From NCBI RefSeq assembly GCF_001634365.1, contig NZ_CP014578.1, positions 3,162,001 to 3,226,000 of the forward strand: a stretch of 64,000 nucleotides of DNA, read 5' to 3'. The notes under the pieces are model-generated. The model worked only from the letters and a program-made list of their open reading frames with translations, had not been told where the DNA came from and ran no database searches. Position 1 is the stretch's first letter. Each line of letters opens with the position of its first letter. The stretch comes from Paraburkholderia phytofirmans OLGA172. Lineage in GTDB: Bacteria; Pseudomonadota; Gammaproteobacteria; Burkholderiales; Burkholderiaceae. This document shows, one piece after another, positions 1 through 8,609 of this stretch. A program made the translations under genes and the position numbers.

Positions 1-1142
1 ACACACTCGGAGTCCATCACTTCAAAATGCCGGACGCCATCTTTTTCTTTCATGATCGCCTGGTGCGCCGTGTCTTCACAGGCGATATGGCAGAGGCCGC
101 ACTGGATGCATTTGTCCTGATCGATGCGCGCCTTGATGTCGTATTTGAGGTTCAGGTACTTCCAGTCGGTGACGTTCGGCACGGCGCGGCCGCGAATGTC
201 GTCGAGCGTCGCATAGCCTTTTTCGTCCATCCAGTTCGAAAGACCGTCCGCGAGATCGGAGACGATGCGGAATCCATAGTGCATCGCCGCCGTGCAGACC
301 TGCACGCTGCCCGCGCCGAGCACCATGAATTCGGCCGCATCGCGCCATGTCGAAATGCCGCCGATACCGGAGATCGGCAGATTCGGCGTTTCCACGTCGC
401 GGGCGATTTCGGCCACCATGTTCAATGCGATCGGCTTGACCGCCGGTCCGCAATAGCCGCCGTGCGTGCCTTTGCCGTCGACCATCGGCAACGGCGACAT
501 CGCGTCGAGATCGACCGCGACGATCGAGTTGATCGTGTTGATCAGCGACACGCCGTCCGCGCCGCCTTTATAGGCCGCGCGCGAACCGAGGCGGATGTCG
601 CTGACATTCGGCGTGAGTTTGACGAGGCACGGCAGCTTCGAGCCCTCCTTGACCCAGCGCGTGACCATCTCGACGTACTCGGGCACCTGCCCCACCGCCG
701 CACCCATGCCGCGCTCGCTCATGCCGTGCGGGCAGCCGAAATTCAGTTCGACCGCATCGGCGCCGGTGTCTTCGACGAGCGGCAAAATCCACTTCCAGTC
801 GCGCTCGTTGCACGGCACCATGAGCGAGACGATCATCGCGCGGTCTGGCCAGTCGCGTTTGACCTGGGCGATTTCTTTCAGGTTGACGTCCAGCGGACGG
901 TCGGTGATCAGTTCGATGTTGTTCAGGCCCGCGATGCGCTGGCCGTTCCATTGCACTGCGCCATAGCGCGAACTGACGTTCACTACATGTGGGTCGAGGC
1001 CCAGCGTCTTCCACACGACCCCGCCCCAGCCCGCTTCGAACGCGCGGTTCACGTTATAGGCTTTGTCGGTCGGCGGCGCGGAGGCGAGCCAGAAAGGATT
1101 CGGCGACGTAATGCCGGCAATCGTACAGCGCAAATCGGCCAT
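1..1142 (-). CDS. preA: NAD-dependent dihydropyrimidine dehydrogenase subunit PreA, 3' end outside window
   Basis: FMN-binding dihydroorotate-dehydrogenase-like barrel that, with PreT, reduces uracil or thymine to the dihydro form at the expense of NADH, the first step of reductive pyrimidine catabolism. The start MADLRCTIAG at 1142 follows an AAGGAGCC-like ribosome site. Family motifs such as ELNFGCPHGMSERGMG and GIGGISTWRDAAEF (FMN phosphate site) are present. A ferredoxin motif CIQCGLCHIACE lies near residue 340, and the cysteine opening the second cluster is at the truncated edge. About 380 residues are visible. It lies 66 bp after preT in the same operon. A hydantoinase-type enzyme would be expected further left, but that is inference. 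Confidence 0.93.
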   Translation of the reverse strand, partial: MADLRCTIAGITSPNPFWLASAPPTDKAYNVNRAFEAGWGGVVWKTLGLDPHVVNVSSRYGAVQWNGQRIAGLNNIELITDRPLDVNLKEIAQVKRDWPDRAMIVSLMVPCNERDWKWILPLVEDTGADAVELNFGCPHGMSERGMGAAVGQVPEYVEMVTRWVKEGSKLPCLVKLTPNVSDIRLGSRAAYKGGADGVSLINTINSIVAVDLDAMSPLPMVDGKGTHGGYCGPAVKPIALNMVAEIARDVETPNLPISGIGGISTWRDAAEFMVLGAGSVQVCTAAMHYGFRIVSDLADGLSNWMDEKGYATLDDIRGRAVPNVTDWKYLNLKYDIKARIDQDKCIQCGLCHIACEDTAHQAIMKEKDGVRHFEVMDSEC

Positions 1143-1208
1143 GTTCGGCTCCTTGGGGACTGCTGTTTTTTGTCTGATGGGATGCGTGGCTTAAGTGACT
1201 TGAGTGGC

Positions 1209-2558
1209 TCAGGCGGCTTTGACGGCTGTGCGGGCAAACTGGGCGTCAATCGCCGCGGCGGCGATCTTGCCGTCCTGCACCGCCTGTACCGTCAGATCGA
1301 TCCCACCCGTCGCCGCGCAATCGCCACCCGCCCATACGCCTGGCAGCGAGGTTTGTCCGTTTGCATCGACCGCGATACGGCTGCCGTCCAGCGTCAACAG
1401 TTCGCGCTCGATACCGACCGGCACCAGCGTCTGGCCGATTGCCTTGAGCACCATGTCGGCCCCGACCACGAAGCGCTCCTGATCGCCATCGCTTGACTTG
1501 CGTTCGAATTCGACACCTGTCACCACGCCGCCTGCTCCGATCAAACGCACCGGCATTGCGTACGTGACAAGTGTGACGCCGTTGGTCTGCGCGAAATCGC
1601 GCTCGGCCCACGTCGCGCTCATCGACTCGACGCCGCGGCGATACACCATCGTCACCGAGGTCGCGCCGAGCTTGTGGCTTTGCACGGCGGCATCCACTGC
1701 CGTATTGCCGCCGCCGATCACGACGACCCGGCGGCCCACCGGCACCGTGCCGAAGTCAGCCGCGGTGCGCACCTGTTCGATGAAATCCACTGCGTTCGTC
1801 ACGCCACTCAGGTCCTCGCCCTCCATCGCCAATGCGCGCACGCCCGTGAGACCGATCGCGAGGAAGACCGCATCGTATTGCTTGCGCAGCGCATCGAGAT
1901 CCACGTCACGTCCCAGCGCTACGCCGTGCCTGATCTCGATGCCGCCGATCGAGCACAGCCACGCCACTTCTCGCTGCGCAAAATCGTCAACGGTTTTATA
2001 GGCAGCAATGCCGTATTCGTTCAGACCGCCGGCTTTCTCGTGGGCGTCGTAAACGGTCACGTTATGGCCCGCCAACGCAAGCCGATGCGCACACGCAAGT
2101 CCGGCCGGTCCCGCCCCGACCACGGCGACATGCCGCCCCGTTTCAGCCGCGCGCTTGAACAGCACCTCGCCGCGCGCCATCGCCCAATCGGTCGCATGAC
2201 GTTGCAACGCGCCGATCGCCACCGGCTTCGCGTCCTGATGGTTGCGCACGCAAGCACCCTCGCACAGAATCTCGGTCGGGCAAACGCGCGCGCACATGCC
2301 GCCCATCGGATTCGCCGACAGAATGTCGACGGCCGCTCCCTTCAGATTGCCGTTGCTGATCTTGCGAATGAAACTGGGAATGTCGATCTGCGTCGGACAC
2401 GCGTTCACGCACGGCGCGTCGTAACAGTAATGACAGCGGCTCGCCGCCGCGGCCGCGGCACTCGCGTCGAGCAACGGCGCGATATCGGAGAACTCGCACG
2501 AGAGTTGATCGGCCGATAGGCGCTGAGCCGCAATATCGCCGGTTTGCTTGATGGCCAT
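1209..2558 (-). CDS. preT: NAD(P)-binding dihydropyrimidine dehydrogenase subunit PreT
   Basis: Electron-input subunit of the PreTA dihydropyrimidine dehydrogenase, 449 aa. The N-terminal Cys-rich Fe-S region contains CHYCYDAPCVNACP and CARVCPTEILCEGAC. An FAD Rossmann motif (VVGAGPAGLACA) and an NAD(P) motif (VVIGGGNTAVDAA) follow, as in the glutamate-synthase small-subunit family. I chose the start MAIKQTGD at 2558 because GAAGGAA lies just upstream; a start at 2642 would add 28 poorly conserved residues. It is followed closely by preA and preceded by the carbamoylase gene, consistent with one pyrimidine-degradation operon. Confidence 0.93.
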   Translation of the reverse strand: MAIKQTGDIAAQRLSADQLSCEFSDIAPLLDASAAAAAASRCHYCYDAPCVNACPTQIDIPSFIRKISNGNLKGAAVDILSANPMGGMCARVCPTEILCEGACVRNHQDAKPVAIGALQRHATDWAMARGEVLFKRAAETGRHVAVVGAGPAGLACAHRLALAGHNVTVYDAHEKAGGLNEYGIAAYKTVDDFAQREVAWLCSIGGIEIRHGVALGRDVDLDALRKQYDAVFLAIGLTGVRALAMEGEDLSGVTNAVDFIEQVRTAADFGTVPVGRRVVVIGGGNTAVDAAVQSHKLGATSVTMVYRRGVESMSATWAERDFAQTNGVTLVTYAMPVRLIGAGGVVTGVEFERKSSDGDQERFVVGADMVLKAIGQTLVPVGIERELLTLDGSRIAVDANGQTSLPGVWAGGDCAATGGIDLTVQAVQDGKIAAAAIDAQFARTAVKAA

Positions 2559-2694
2559 ACACGTTCCTTCTTCGATGTGAGGACGTAGCCGCTCCCACCG
2601 GCTGCGCTGAAGCGGAGCCGGGGCGGCATGTTTTATGGGCACTACGGTGAGGCTGGTGAATCAACCACAAACCGCAACCGCTACTGCGAAAGCG

Positions 2695-3975
2695 TTATGA
2701 AACCGGCTCGCACGCTCTTCCGAGCATGGCGTGCAGCAAGACGTTAGCGCCCGCTTCGATCCATTCGAAGGTGGCGTCCTCGATCTCGTTGTGACTGATC
2801 CCGTCGACGCACGGCACGAACACCATTGAAGTCGGCGCGACTTGCGACAGATAGCAGGCGTCGTGTCCCGCACCGGACACCATGTTGCGATGCGAATAGC
2901 CGAAGCGTTCGGCCGCGGCGCGCACGGACTTCACGCAGGCTTCGTCGAAAGCGACCGGCGCGTAGTAAAAGATCTGCTCGAGTTCGGTTTCCAGACCGAT
3001 GCCGCCCGCGATATCCGCCACGCCTTGCCGCAACGCGGCATCCATCTTCGCGAGCACCGCGTCGTCGGGATGACGGAAGTCGACGGTGAAGAACACGCGG
3101 CCCGGAATCACATTGCGCGAGTTCGGATAGACCTGCATCATGCCGACCGTCGCGCAGCCGAATGGCGCGTTATCCAGCCCGATGCGATTGACCAGATCGA
3201 CCACGCGCGCGGCTCCGAGCAAAGCATCGCGACGGCGCGGCATCGGCGTCGGACCCGCATGCGCCTCTTGCCCCGTCAGCGTGATTTCGTACCAGCGCTG
3301 ACCTTGCGCATCGGTCACCACGCCAATGGTTTTTTGCTCGGCTTCGAGAATCGGCCCTTGTTCGATGTGCAATTCGAACGCGGCATGCAACGGACGGCCA
3401 CCGCAAGGCAGATCGCCCGCATAGCCGATGCGTTTGAGCTCCTCGCCGATGGTCTTGCCGTCCACGTCTTTGCGCGAGAGGCCATAGTCCAGCGTGAAGA
3501 CACCGGCGAACACCCCCGAGGCAACCATAGCGGGCGCGAAGCGCGAGCCTTCTTCGTTGGTCCAGATCACCACTTCGACCGGATGCTCGGTCTCGATGCC
3601 GTGATCGTTCAGACTGCGGATCACTTCGAGTCCTCCGAGCACGCCGTAGATGCCGTCGAAACGGCCGCCGGTCGGCTGCGAGTCCGCGTGCGAGCCGGTC
3701 ATGACCGGCAGCGCATCGGGATTGCGCCCGGCGCGGCGCATGAACACATTGCCCATCTGATCGACACTGACCGTGCAACCCGCTTCCTTCGCCCAACTGA
3801 CGATCAGGTCGCGCCCCTGCTTGTCGAGGTCGGTCAGCGCCAGCCGGCAGACACCGCCTTTGGGCGTCGCGCCGATCTTCGCCATCGTCATCAAGCTGTC
3901 CCACAGCCGCTTGCCGTCGACCCTGATCGACGTAGCGGGTTCTGCCTGCTTCAGCGCTTCGGATACCGCGTTCAT
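2695..3975 (-). CDS. M20-family Zn-dependent hydrolase (N-carbamoyl-beta-alanine amidase / hydantoin carbamoylase type)
   Basis: Predicted to hydrolyse N-carbamoyl-beta-amino acids (beta-ureidopropionase step) or related carbamoyl/allantoate substrates, 426 aa. Metal-site residues typical of this M20 branch are visible: GSHADSQ (His96), GGRFDGIYG (Asp107), TNEEGSRF (Glu141/142), and HIEQGP near residue 206. The start at 3975 follows AAAGGAGC at good spacing; an upstream ATG at 4017 lacks this. First gene of the operon with preT-preA, which supports a role as the last step of reductive pyrimidine breakdown. Allantoate amidohydrolase activity cannot be excluded from sequence alone. Confidence 0.85.
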   Translation of the reverse strand: MNAVSEALKQAEPATSIRVDGKRLWDSLMTMAKIGATPKGGVCRLALTDLDKQGRDLIVSWAKEAGCTVSVDQMGNVFMRRAGRNPDALPVMTGSHADSQPTGGRFDGIYGVLGGLEVIRSLNDHGIETEHPVEVVIWTNEEGSRFAPAMVASGVFAGVFTLDYGLSRKDVDGKTIGEELKRIGYAGDLPCGGRPLHAAFELHIEQGPILEAEQKTIGVVTDAQGQRWYEITLTGQEAHAGPTPMPRRRDALLGAARVVDLVNRIGLDNAPFGCATVGMMQVYPNSRNVIPGRVFFTVDFRHPDDAVLAKMDAALRQGVADIAGGIGLETELEQIFYYAPVAFDEACVKSVRAAAERFGYSHRNMVSGAGHDACYLSQVAPTSMVFVPCVDGISHNEIEDATFEWIEAGANVLLHAMLGRACEPVS

Positions 3976-4123
3976 TCGTCTCGCTCCTTTCGGTGAATCG
4001 ACATGAAACTGGTGCATAGGCGGCGGGTTTGGGGCGTGGCCGCACGGCGGCGGTGCACACTCGATCCCTTCGATTGCCTCTTATACAGAGGGCAAACCCT
4101 AGGGCATCGCCCGCTCTCTCAAT

Positions 4124-4141
4124 CCTGTCCAGTTGGACAGG
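4124..4141. promoter_or_regulatory. Perfect 18-bp palindrome, probable TetR/RutR-type operator
   Basis: CCTGTCCA-GT-TGGACAGG is an exact inverted repeat with a 2-bp centre. It is located in the 301-bp divergent region between the carbamoylase-preTA operon (start 3975, minus) and the TetR gene (plus). Size and symmetry fit a TetR-family operator and resemble the architecture of the E. coli RutR site. The rest of the 3976-4276 interval shows no gene. Confidence 0.6.
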
Positions 4142-4276
4142 TTGTAGACGATTAAGCCCGCCAAATCAACACCTTTCGTACGGTAGGAAACGTAGCGAGA
4201 AGCGTGCCATTGCACTGCAGCACGCATTTTGCGACGGCCTCGATTGCGCGTGTCCGTCCGCGCTCAAACGACTAGA

Positions 4277-5035
4277 ATGAAGCGCGACGCGGCACACATG
4301 CCGATGAAGGCCAACATGAGAGACAACAGCGTGGCTGCCGACATCACGGAAAACGACGAGACACTGGACGAAACGCGCGCACCTTTGCGGCGGCGCAAGG
4401 CGCATATTCGCGAGTCGAATGAAGCGCATTTATTGGCGTGCGCCGAAGCGGTTTTCGCAGAGCGAGGACTCGACGGAACCAGCACGGCGATGATCGCGGA
4501 ACGCGCAGGCTTACCGAAAGCTAACCTGCATTACTACTTCCCGACAAAACTCGCGTTGTACCGGCGTGTGCTGGAAGACCTGTTCGAAGACTGGCACCGC
4601 GCGGCGGATACGTTCGAATGCAGCGACGATCCTGTCGAAGCGATCGGCGGATACGTACGCGCGAAAATGGAGTTGTCGCGCCGCCGGCCATTAGGTTCGA
4701 AGGTATGGGCGAGCGAGATCATCCACGGCGCGGAGCATATGGAGGACATTCTCACGGGGCGCGTGAAGCCGTGGCTGGACAGCAGGGTGAAGGTCATCGA
4801 CGACTGGATCGCACGCGGGCTGCTGGCGCCGGTCAACGCACAAACTCTGATGTACATGATCTGGGCGACTACCCAGCACTACGCCGACTTCGACGCGCAG
4901 ATTCGCGCGCTCAAAGGCAAGCGCGCGCTGACGCAGAAAGCGTTCGAAGCGACGACGGAGGAAGTCGTGCAGTTGGTGATTCGGGCGTGTGGGGCGGTGT
5001 CGCCGGCGCAAGGCAAAGGATCAGTCGATCAATGA
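4277..5035 (+). CDS. TetR family transcriptional regulator, RutR-like
   Basis: The N-terminal TetR helix-turn-helix is clear (AEAVFAERGLDGTSTAMIAE, then AGLPKANLHYYFPTKLALY). A RutR/YcdC-type ligand domain follows, with features such as GSKVWASEIIHGAEHM and WATTQHYADF. RutR proteins sense uracil or thymine and repress pyrimidine catabolism, and the gene is divergent from the preTA operon, so that role is inferred. The start is uncertain: ATGs at 4277, 4298, 4304 and 4316 are in frame, and 4316 has an AAGG five bases upstream. The stop codon lies inside the repeat-rich control region of the following toxin-antitoxin pair. Confidence 0.88.
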   Translation: MKRDAAHMPMKANMRDNSVAADITENDETLDETRAPLRRRKAHIRESNEAHLLACAEAVFAERGLDGTSTAMIAERAGLPKANLHYYFPTKLALYRRVLEDLFEDWHRAADTFECSDDPVEAIGGYVRAKMELSRRRPLGSKVWASEIIHGAEHMEDILTGRVKPWLDSRVKVIDDWIARGLLAPVNAQTLMYMIWATTQHYADFDAQIRALKGKRALTQKAFEATTEEVVQLVIRACGAVSPAQGKGSVDQ

Positions 5036-5090
5036 CTATATCCATCTAGTCATTTTTGAGTACAATAGTGACTATAGGCACATGACTATA
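5033..5090 (+). promoter_or_regulatory. Promoter/operator of the toxin-antitoxin pair with repeated TGACTATA boxes
   Basis: TGACTATA occurs three times (5033-5040, 5069-5076, 5083-5090). The first box also forms an inverted repeat TGACTA-N8-TAGTCA (5033-5052). A -10-like TACAAT lies at 5061-5066, between the first and second boxes. The first box overlaps the stop codon of the upstream regulator. This layout fits autoregulation by a Phd/YefM-type antitoxin or its complex. Confidence 0.6.
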
Positions 5091-5099
5091 GGAGCTATC

Positions 5100-5336
5100 A
5101 TGCAAGGCAATCTGGTATCGAAGTCTGAATTCAAGGCCAAGGCGCTCGAATTGTTCCGGCAAGTGGAGGCGTCCGGCGAAAGCTTGATTGTCACCGACCA
5201 CGGCAAGCCAGCGCTTGAAGTGCGGCCCTATCGCGGCGTAGAACGCAGTCCACTAGACGTGCTACGCGGCTCAGTCGTGCGTTACGACAACCCTACCACT
5301 CCCGTTGGAGAAGACGACTGGGAGGCGGCGCAGTGA
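5100..5336 (+). CDS. Type II antitoxin, Phd/YefM family
   Basis: A 78-aa protein beginning MQGNLVSKSEFKAKALELF, with the Phd/YefM-like core GESLIVTDHGKPALEVRPY. It is expected to bind and neutralise the PIN toxin encoded next and to repress the shared promoter. The start at 5100 is set by AGGAGC in the short leader. Its stop overlaps the toxin's GTG start by 4 nt (GTGA), so the two are probably translationally coupled. The C-terminal part (YDNPTTPVGEDDW) is acidic and short, typical of a toxin-wrapping tail. Confidence 0.88.
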   Translation: MQGNLVSKSEFKAKALELFRQVEASGESLIVTDHGKPALEVRPYRGVERSPLDVLRGSVVRYDNPTTPVGEDDWEAAQ

Positions 5337-5728
5337 TCGTTCTGGACACCCATACTCTGGTCTGGTGGGTCACCGGCGATTCGACGTTAAGCAAGAAAGC
5401 AAAAACTGCCATCGGGCACGAAATGGCCGGCGGGGAAATCGTCGTGTCGGCTATTTCCGCATGGGAAATAGCCATGCTGGTGGAGCGAGAGAGGCTCTTA
5501 CTCTCGATGGATGTCAGCAGTTGGCTCGCCACCGTCTCGGCAATCGAAGCTGTACGCTTTATACCTGTCGATGTGGAAATCGCAACGAAGTCCGTCGATC
5601 TTCCCGGTGAGTTCCATAAGGACCCAGCCGACAGGATGATCGTGGCAACCGCACGCAAGTTTGCCGTACCGCTAGTGACAAAAGACGAAAAAATTCGCGC
5701 GTATCCGCACGTCAAAACGATCTGGTAA
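5333..5728 (+). CDS. PIN-domain toxin, VapC-like ribonuclease
   Basis: A 131-aa PIN protein starting MIVLDTHTLVWWVTGD with a GTG codon. The acidic residues expected for the metal site are visible: Asp5, Glu45 (SAWEIAML), Asp97/Asp100 (KDPADRMIVATA) and Asp118 (TKDEKI). By family it would be an endoribonuclease toxin inhibited by the overlapping antitoxin. The DTHxLxWW start and the Phd-type partner match the chromosomal YefM/PIN subgroup. The pair is compact (about 0.63 kb plus operator), and a stem-loop lies just downstream. Confidence 0.88.
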   Translation: MIVLDTHTLVWWVTGDSTLSKKAKTAIGHEMAGGEIVVSAISAWEIAMLVERERLLLSMDVSSWLATVSAIEAVRFIPVDVEIATKSVDLPGEFHKDPADRMIVATARKFAVPLVTKDEKIRAYPHVKTIW

Positions 5729-5737
5729 AAGCCGCTT

Positions 5738-5758
5738 GGCCCGCAAAGCATGCGGGCC
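5738..5758. terminator. Stem-loop between convergent genes (possible terminator, no strong U-tract)
   Basis: GGCCCGCA-aagca-TGCGGGCC forms a perfect 8-bp stem between the end of the PIN toxin gene and the end of boxA. There is no T-run immediately after on plus; on minus a short TTTT follows some 10 bases later. It may act as a bidirectional barrier. Confidence 0.45.
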
Positions 5759-5782
5759 CACTCTCGGCCGGACGCTAGCCGA

Positions 5783-7027
5783 TCAATACGTCTCCAGATG
5801 CAACCGCCCTTCCCGCTTCAACTTCGTCCACAACGCTTCCCAGTCGAGCTGGTGCTGTTCGCCGATATCCTTCAGCGCCTGCAGCACGCCGTCTTCCATA
5901 CCCTTCAACCCGCACACGTAGATATGCGTGTTGTCGTCCTTGAGCATGTGCGCGACGTCGGCCGCGCGCTCGCGCATCGCGTCCTGCACATAGCGCCTGG
6001 GCTGCCCCGGCGTGCGCGAAAACGCCAGATTCGTGTCGATGAAATCCTTCGGCAGATTCGTCAGCGGCCCGAAGTACGGCAACTCTTCTTTCGTACGCGC
6101 GCCGAAGAACAGCATCAGCTTGCCAGTTGCGCCTTTCAGACGACGCCGCCTGCGATACTCGGTCATCGCGCGCATCGGCGCTGAACCGGTGCCCGTGCAA
6201 ATCATCAGCAGATGCGAGTTCGGATGATTCGGCATCAGGAAGGTGCCACCGAACGGGCCGATCACGCTCACCACGTCACCCTTCTTCAGATCGCACAGAT
6301 AATTCGAGCAGATCCCATCGAGCGCGTCGCCGTGCTGCTGGGAAACGCGCTTCACGGTGAGAGACACGTTGTTATAGCCGGGCCGTTCGCCGTCGCGCGG
6401 GCTCGCGATGGAGTACTGCCGCGCGTGATGCGTGCGGCCGTCCGCGGTCGCTCCCGGCGGCAGGATACCGATCGACTGGCCCTCCAGCACAGGGAAAGGC
6501 ATCGAACCGAAATCGAGCACGATGTGATGGATGTCGCTATCGGTCGAACCGTCGGTGAGCCGGTAGTTGCCGACCACCGTCGCGGCAGTCGGCGCCTTGT
6601 GCGTGTAGAGATTCACGTACGGTTTCGCCGCGGACCACGGCGGGACCACCGACCCACGCACGGTATCGACTTCAATACCGCTTGCATCCGTCGGCGCATC
6701 GCCTGACGCTCCCGCCGCGACCGATTCATCTTCAGCAGCAGGCACGGCCATCGTGTTCTGCTCAGGCAGCACGTCCCATTTGAACTGCTCGTCGATGGAA
6801 TACGCATCGGCCTTCAACACGGTGCGCCAGTTATCGATCGCGCCGGTCGGACACGGCGGCACGCACGCCATGCAGCCATTGCAGACATCCGCCTTGACCA
6901 CGTAATTGTTCTCGTCGTGCGTGATCGCATCGACCGGGCAAGTCTCTTCGCAGGTATTGCAGCGAATGCAGATTTCCGGATCGATCAGATGCTGCCTGAG
7001 AACTTCGATCGATACTGGGCCGTTCAT
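5783..7027 (-). CDS. boxA: Benzoyl-CoA oxygenase component A (BoxA), reductase
   Basis: Iron-sulfur flavoprotein that passes electrons from NADPH to BoxB for epoxidation of benzoyl-CoA, 414 aa. Two ferredoxin clusters sit near the N-terminus ([12 protein letters not shown] and [12 protein letters not shown]). A ferredoxin-NADP-reductase module follows, with the FAD motif RQYSIASP and the nucleotide-binding stretch [14 protein letters not shown]. The C-terminus [11 protein letters not shown] is typical of this reductase fold. The start at 7027 is preceded by GGAGGAAG. Last gene of boxC-boxB-boxA, 58 bp after boxB. Confidence 0.95.
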   Translation of the reverse strand: MNGPVSIEVLRQHLIDPEICIRCNTCEETCPVDAITHDENNYVVKADVCNGCMACVPPCPTGAIDNWRTVLKADAYSIDEQFKWDVLPEQNTMAVPAAEDESVAAGASGDAPTDASGIEVDTVRGSVVPPWSAAKPYVNLYTHKAPTAATVVGNYRLTDGSTDSDIHHIVLDFGSMPFPVLEGQSIGILPPGATADGRTHHARQYSIASPRDGERPGYNNVSLTVKRVSQQHGDALDGICSNYLCDLKKGDVVSVIGPFGGTFLMPNHPNSHLLMICTGTGSAPMRAMTEYRRRRRLKGATGKLMLFFGARTKEELPYFGPLTNLPKDFIDTNLAFSRTPGQPRRYVQDAMRERAADVAHMLKDDNTHIYVCGLKGMEDGVLQALKDIGEQHQLDWEALWTKLKREGRLHLETY

Positions 7028-7085
7028 GACTTCCTCCACCCTATATTCGTGCGAATACGACGCCGCACGTTGTTAATCGCCGTAC

Positions 7086-8513
7086 TCAGTTAAAGCGCAC
7101 GTATTCGAAATCGACCGACTGACGGTTCACACCCATTGCCGGCGGCGCAATCCAGTTCGCGAACTTGCCGGGCTCGGTCACGCGGCCCATCAGCGAAGCG
7201 ACATACGCGCGGTCTTCCGGCGAGGCGAGCCACTTCGCTTCATTCGCGGTCCATTCGGTCTCGCTGATCACACGGCCATCCGGCGATATACGGGTGCCGG
7301 CAAACGTGCCGATCTGCCGGTTGAACGCCTTATGCGGCACCGTCATGCGGAAATCGATGCCGGCCTTTTCGAGCACCTTGTTCCAGCGGCCAACGCCCGC
7401 CACCGAATCTTTAATGTAGTCGTCGCGCAGCACTTCATTCATGGCGTTGAGCATCGGCACTTCGCGCTCGACGAGTTTGCCGTCCTGCACGTCGAGCAGC
7501 TTGTAGCTTTGACCATTCAGTTGATGATCGTCGTCGCGCTTGTTCTCTTCATAGCGGCCCTTCAGGCCCGAGCTATAGAACGTGGCCGCATTCGAAGAAT
7601 GATCGGCGCCGAACAGGTCGATCGTCACCGAGTAATGGAAGTTCAGATAACGCTGGATGGTCGGCAGATCGATCACGCCGGCCGCGCGAATCTTCGCGAC
7701 GTCGTCCGTGCCCAGTTCGTTCATCACTTGCGCGGTACGCTGGATCACGCGCGACACCCCCGATTCGCCGACGAACATGTGATGCGCTTCTTCGGTCAGC
7801 ATGAACCTGGTGGTGCGCGCCAGCGGATCGAAACCCGACTCGGCGAGTGCCGACAACTGGAACTTGCCGTCGCGGTCGGTAAAGTACGTGAACATGTAGA
7901 ACGCGAGCCAGTCCGGCGTTTTCTCATTGAAGGCACCGAGAATGCGCGGATTGTCTGCGTCGCCCGAACGGCGGCCGAGCAGTGCTTCGGCTTCTTCACG
8001 TCCATCGCGGCCGAAGTAGCGATGCAGCAGATACACCATCGCCCAAAGGTGGCGGCCTTCTTCCACGTTCACCTGAAACAGGTTGCGCAAGTCGTACATC
8101 GACGGTGCGGTCAAACCCAGATGCCGCTGCTGCTCGACCGAAGCTGGCTCCGTATCGCCTTGTGTCACGATGATGCGACGCAGATTCGCGCGATGCTCGC
8201 CGGGCACGTCCTGCCATGCCGCCTCGCCCTTGTGCTCGCCGAAGTGAATCTTGCGGTCCTGCTCGCCGGGCGTGAGGAAAATGCCCCAGCGATAGTCCGG
8301 CATCTTCACGTGATCGAAGTGCGCCCAACCGCCGGCGTCGACGCTCACCGCCGTGCGCAGATACACGTCATAGCCGTGCGAGCCTTCCGGGCCCATATCG
8401 CCCCACCACGACAGAAAATTCGGCTGCCACTGTTCGAGTGCGCGTTGCAGTGCGCGGTCGTCCGCGAGATTGACGTTGTTCGGAATCTTTTCGCTGTAGT
8501 TGATCGATGACAT
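7086..8513 (-). CDS. boxB: Benzoyl-CoA 2,3-epoxidase, oxygenase component BoxB
   Basis: Diiron oxygenase that forms 2,3-epoxybenzoyl-CoA with electrons from BoxA, 475 aa, the family's usual length. Carboxylate/histidine motifs typical of a ferritin-like diiron site are present: EEGRHLWAMVYLLHRYF and LTEEAHHMFVGE. Other family stretches include QPNFLSWWGDMGPEG near the N-terminus. Start MSSINYSEKI at 8513 with a GGGAAC-type ribosome site. Middle gene of the box operon. Confidence 0.96.
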   Translation of the reverse strand: MSSINYSEKIPNNVNLADDRALQRALEQWQPNFLSWWGDMGPEGSHGYDVYLRTAVSVDAGGWAHFDHVKMPDYRWGIFLTPGEQDRKIHFGEHKGEAAWQDVPGEHRANLRRIIVTQGDTEPASVEQQRHLGLTAPSMYDLRNLFQVNVEEGRHLWAMVYLLHRYFGRDGREEAEALLGRRSGDADNPRILGAFNEKTPDWLAFYMFTYFTDRDGKFQLSALAESGFDPLARTTRFMLTEEAHHMFVGESGVSRVIQRTAQVMNELGTDDVAKIRAAGVIDLPTIQRYLNFHYSVTIDLFGADHSSNAATFYSSGLKGRYEENKRDDDHQLNGQSYKLLDVQDGKLVEREVPMLNAMNEVLRDDYIKDSVAGVGRWNKVLEKAGIDFRMTVPHKAFNRQIGTFAGTRISPDGRVISETEWTANEAKWLASPEDRAYVASLMGRVTEPGKFANWIAPPAMGVNRQSVDFEYVRFN

Positions 8514-8609
8514 GGTCGGTTCCCTGGTCGGAATACAGAGCTTGCGGATGAGAGGCGCGTATCAGGCAGGCGGCGTTTTTTCAGTTATGTGGCGTCGCGT
8601 CGGAAAGAA

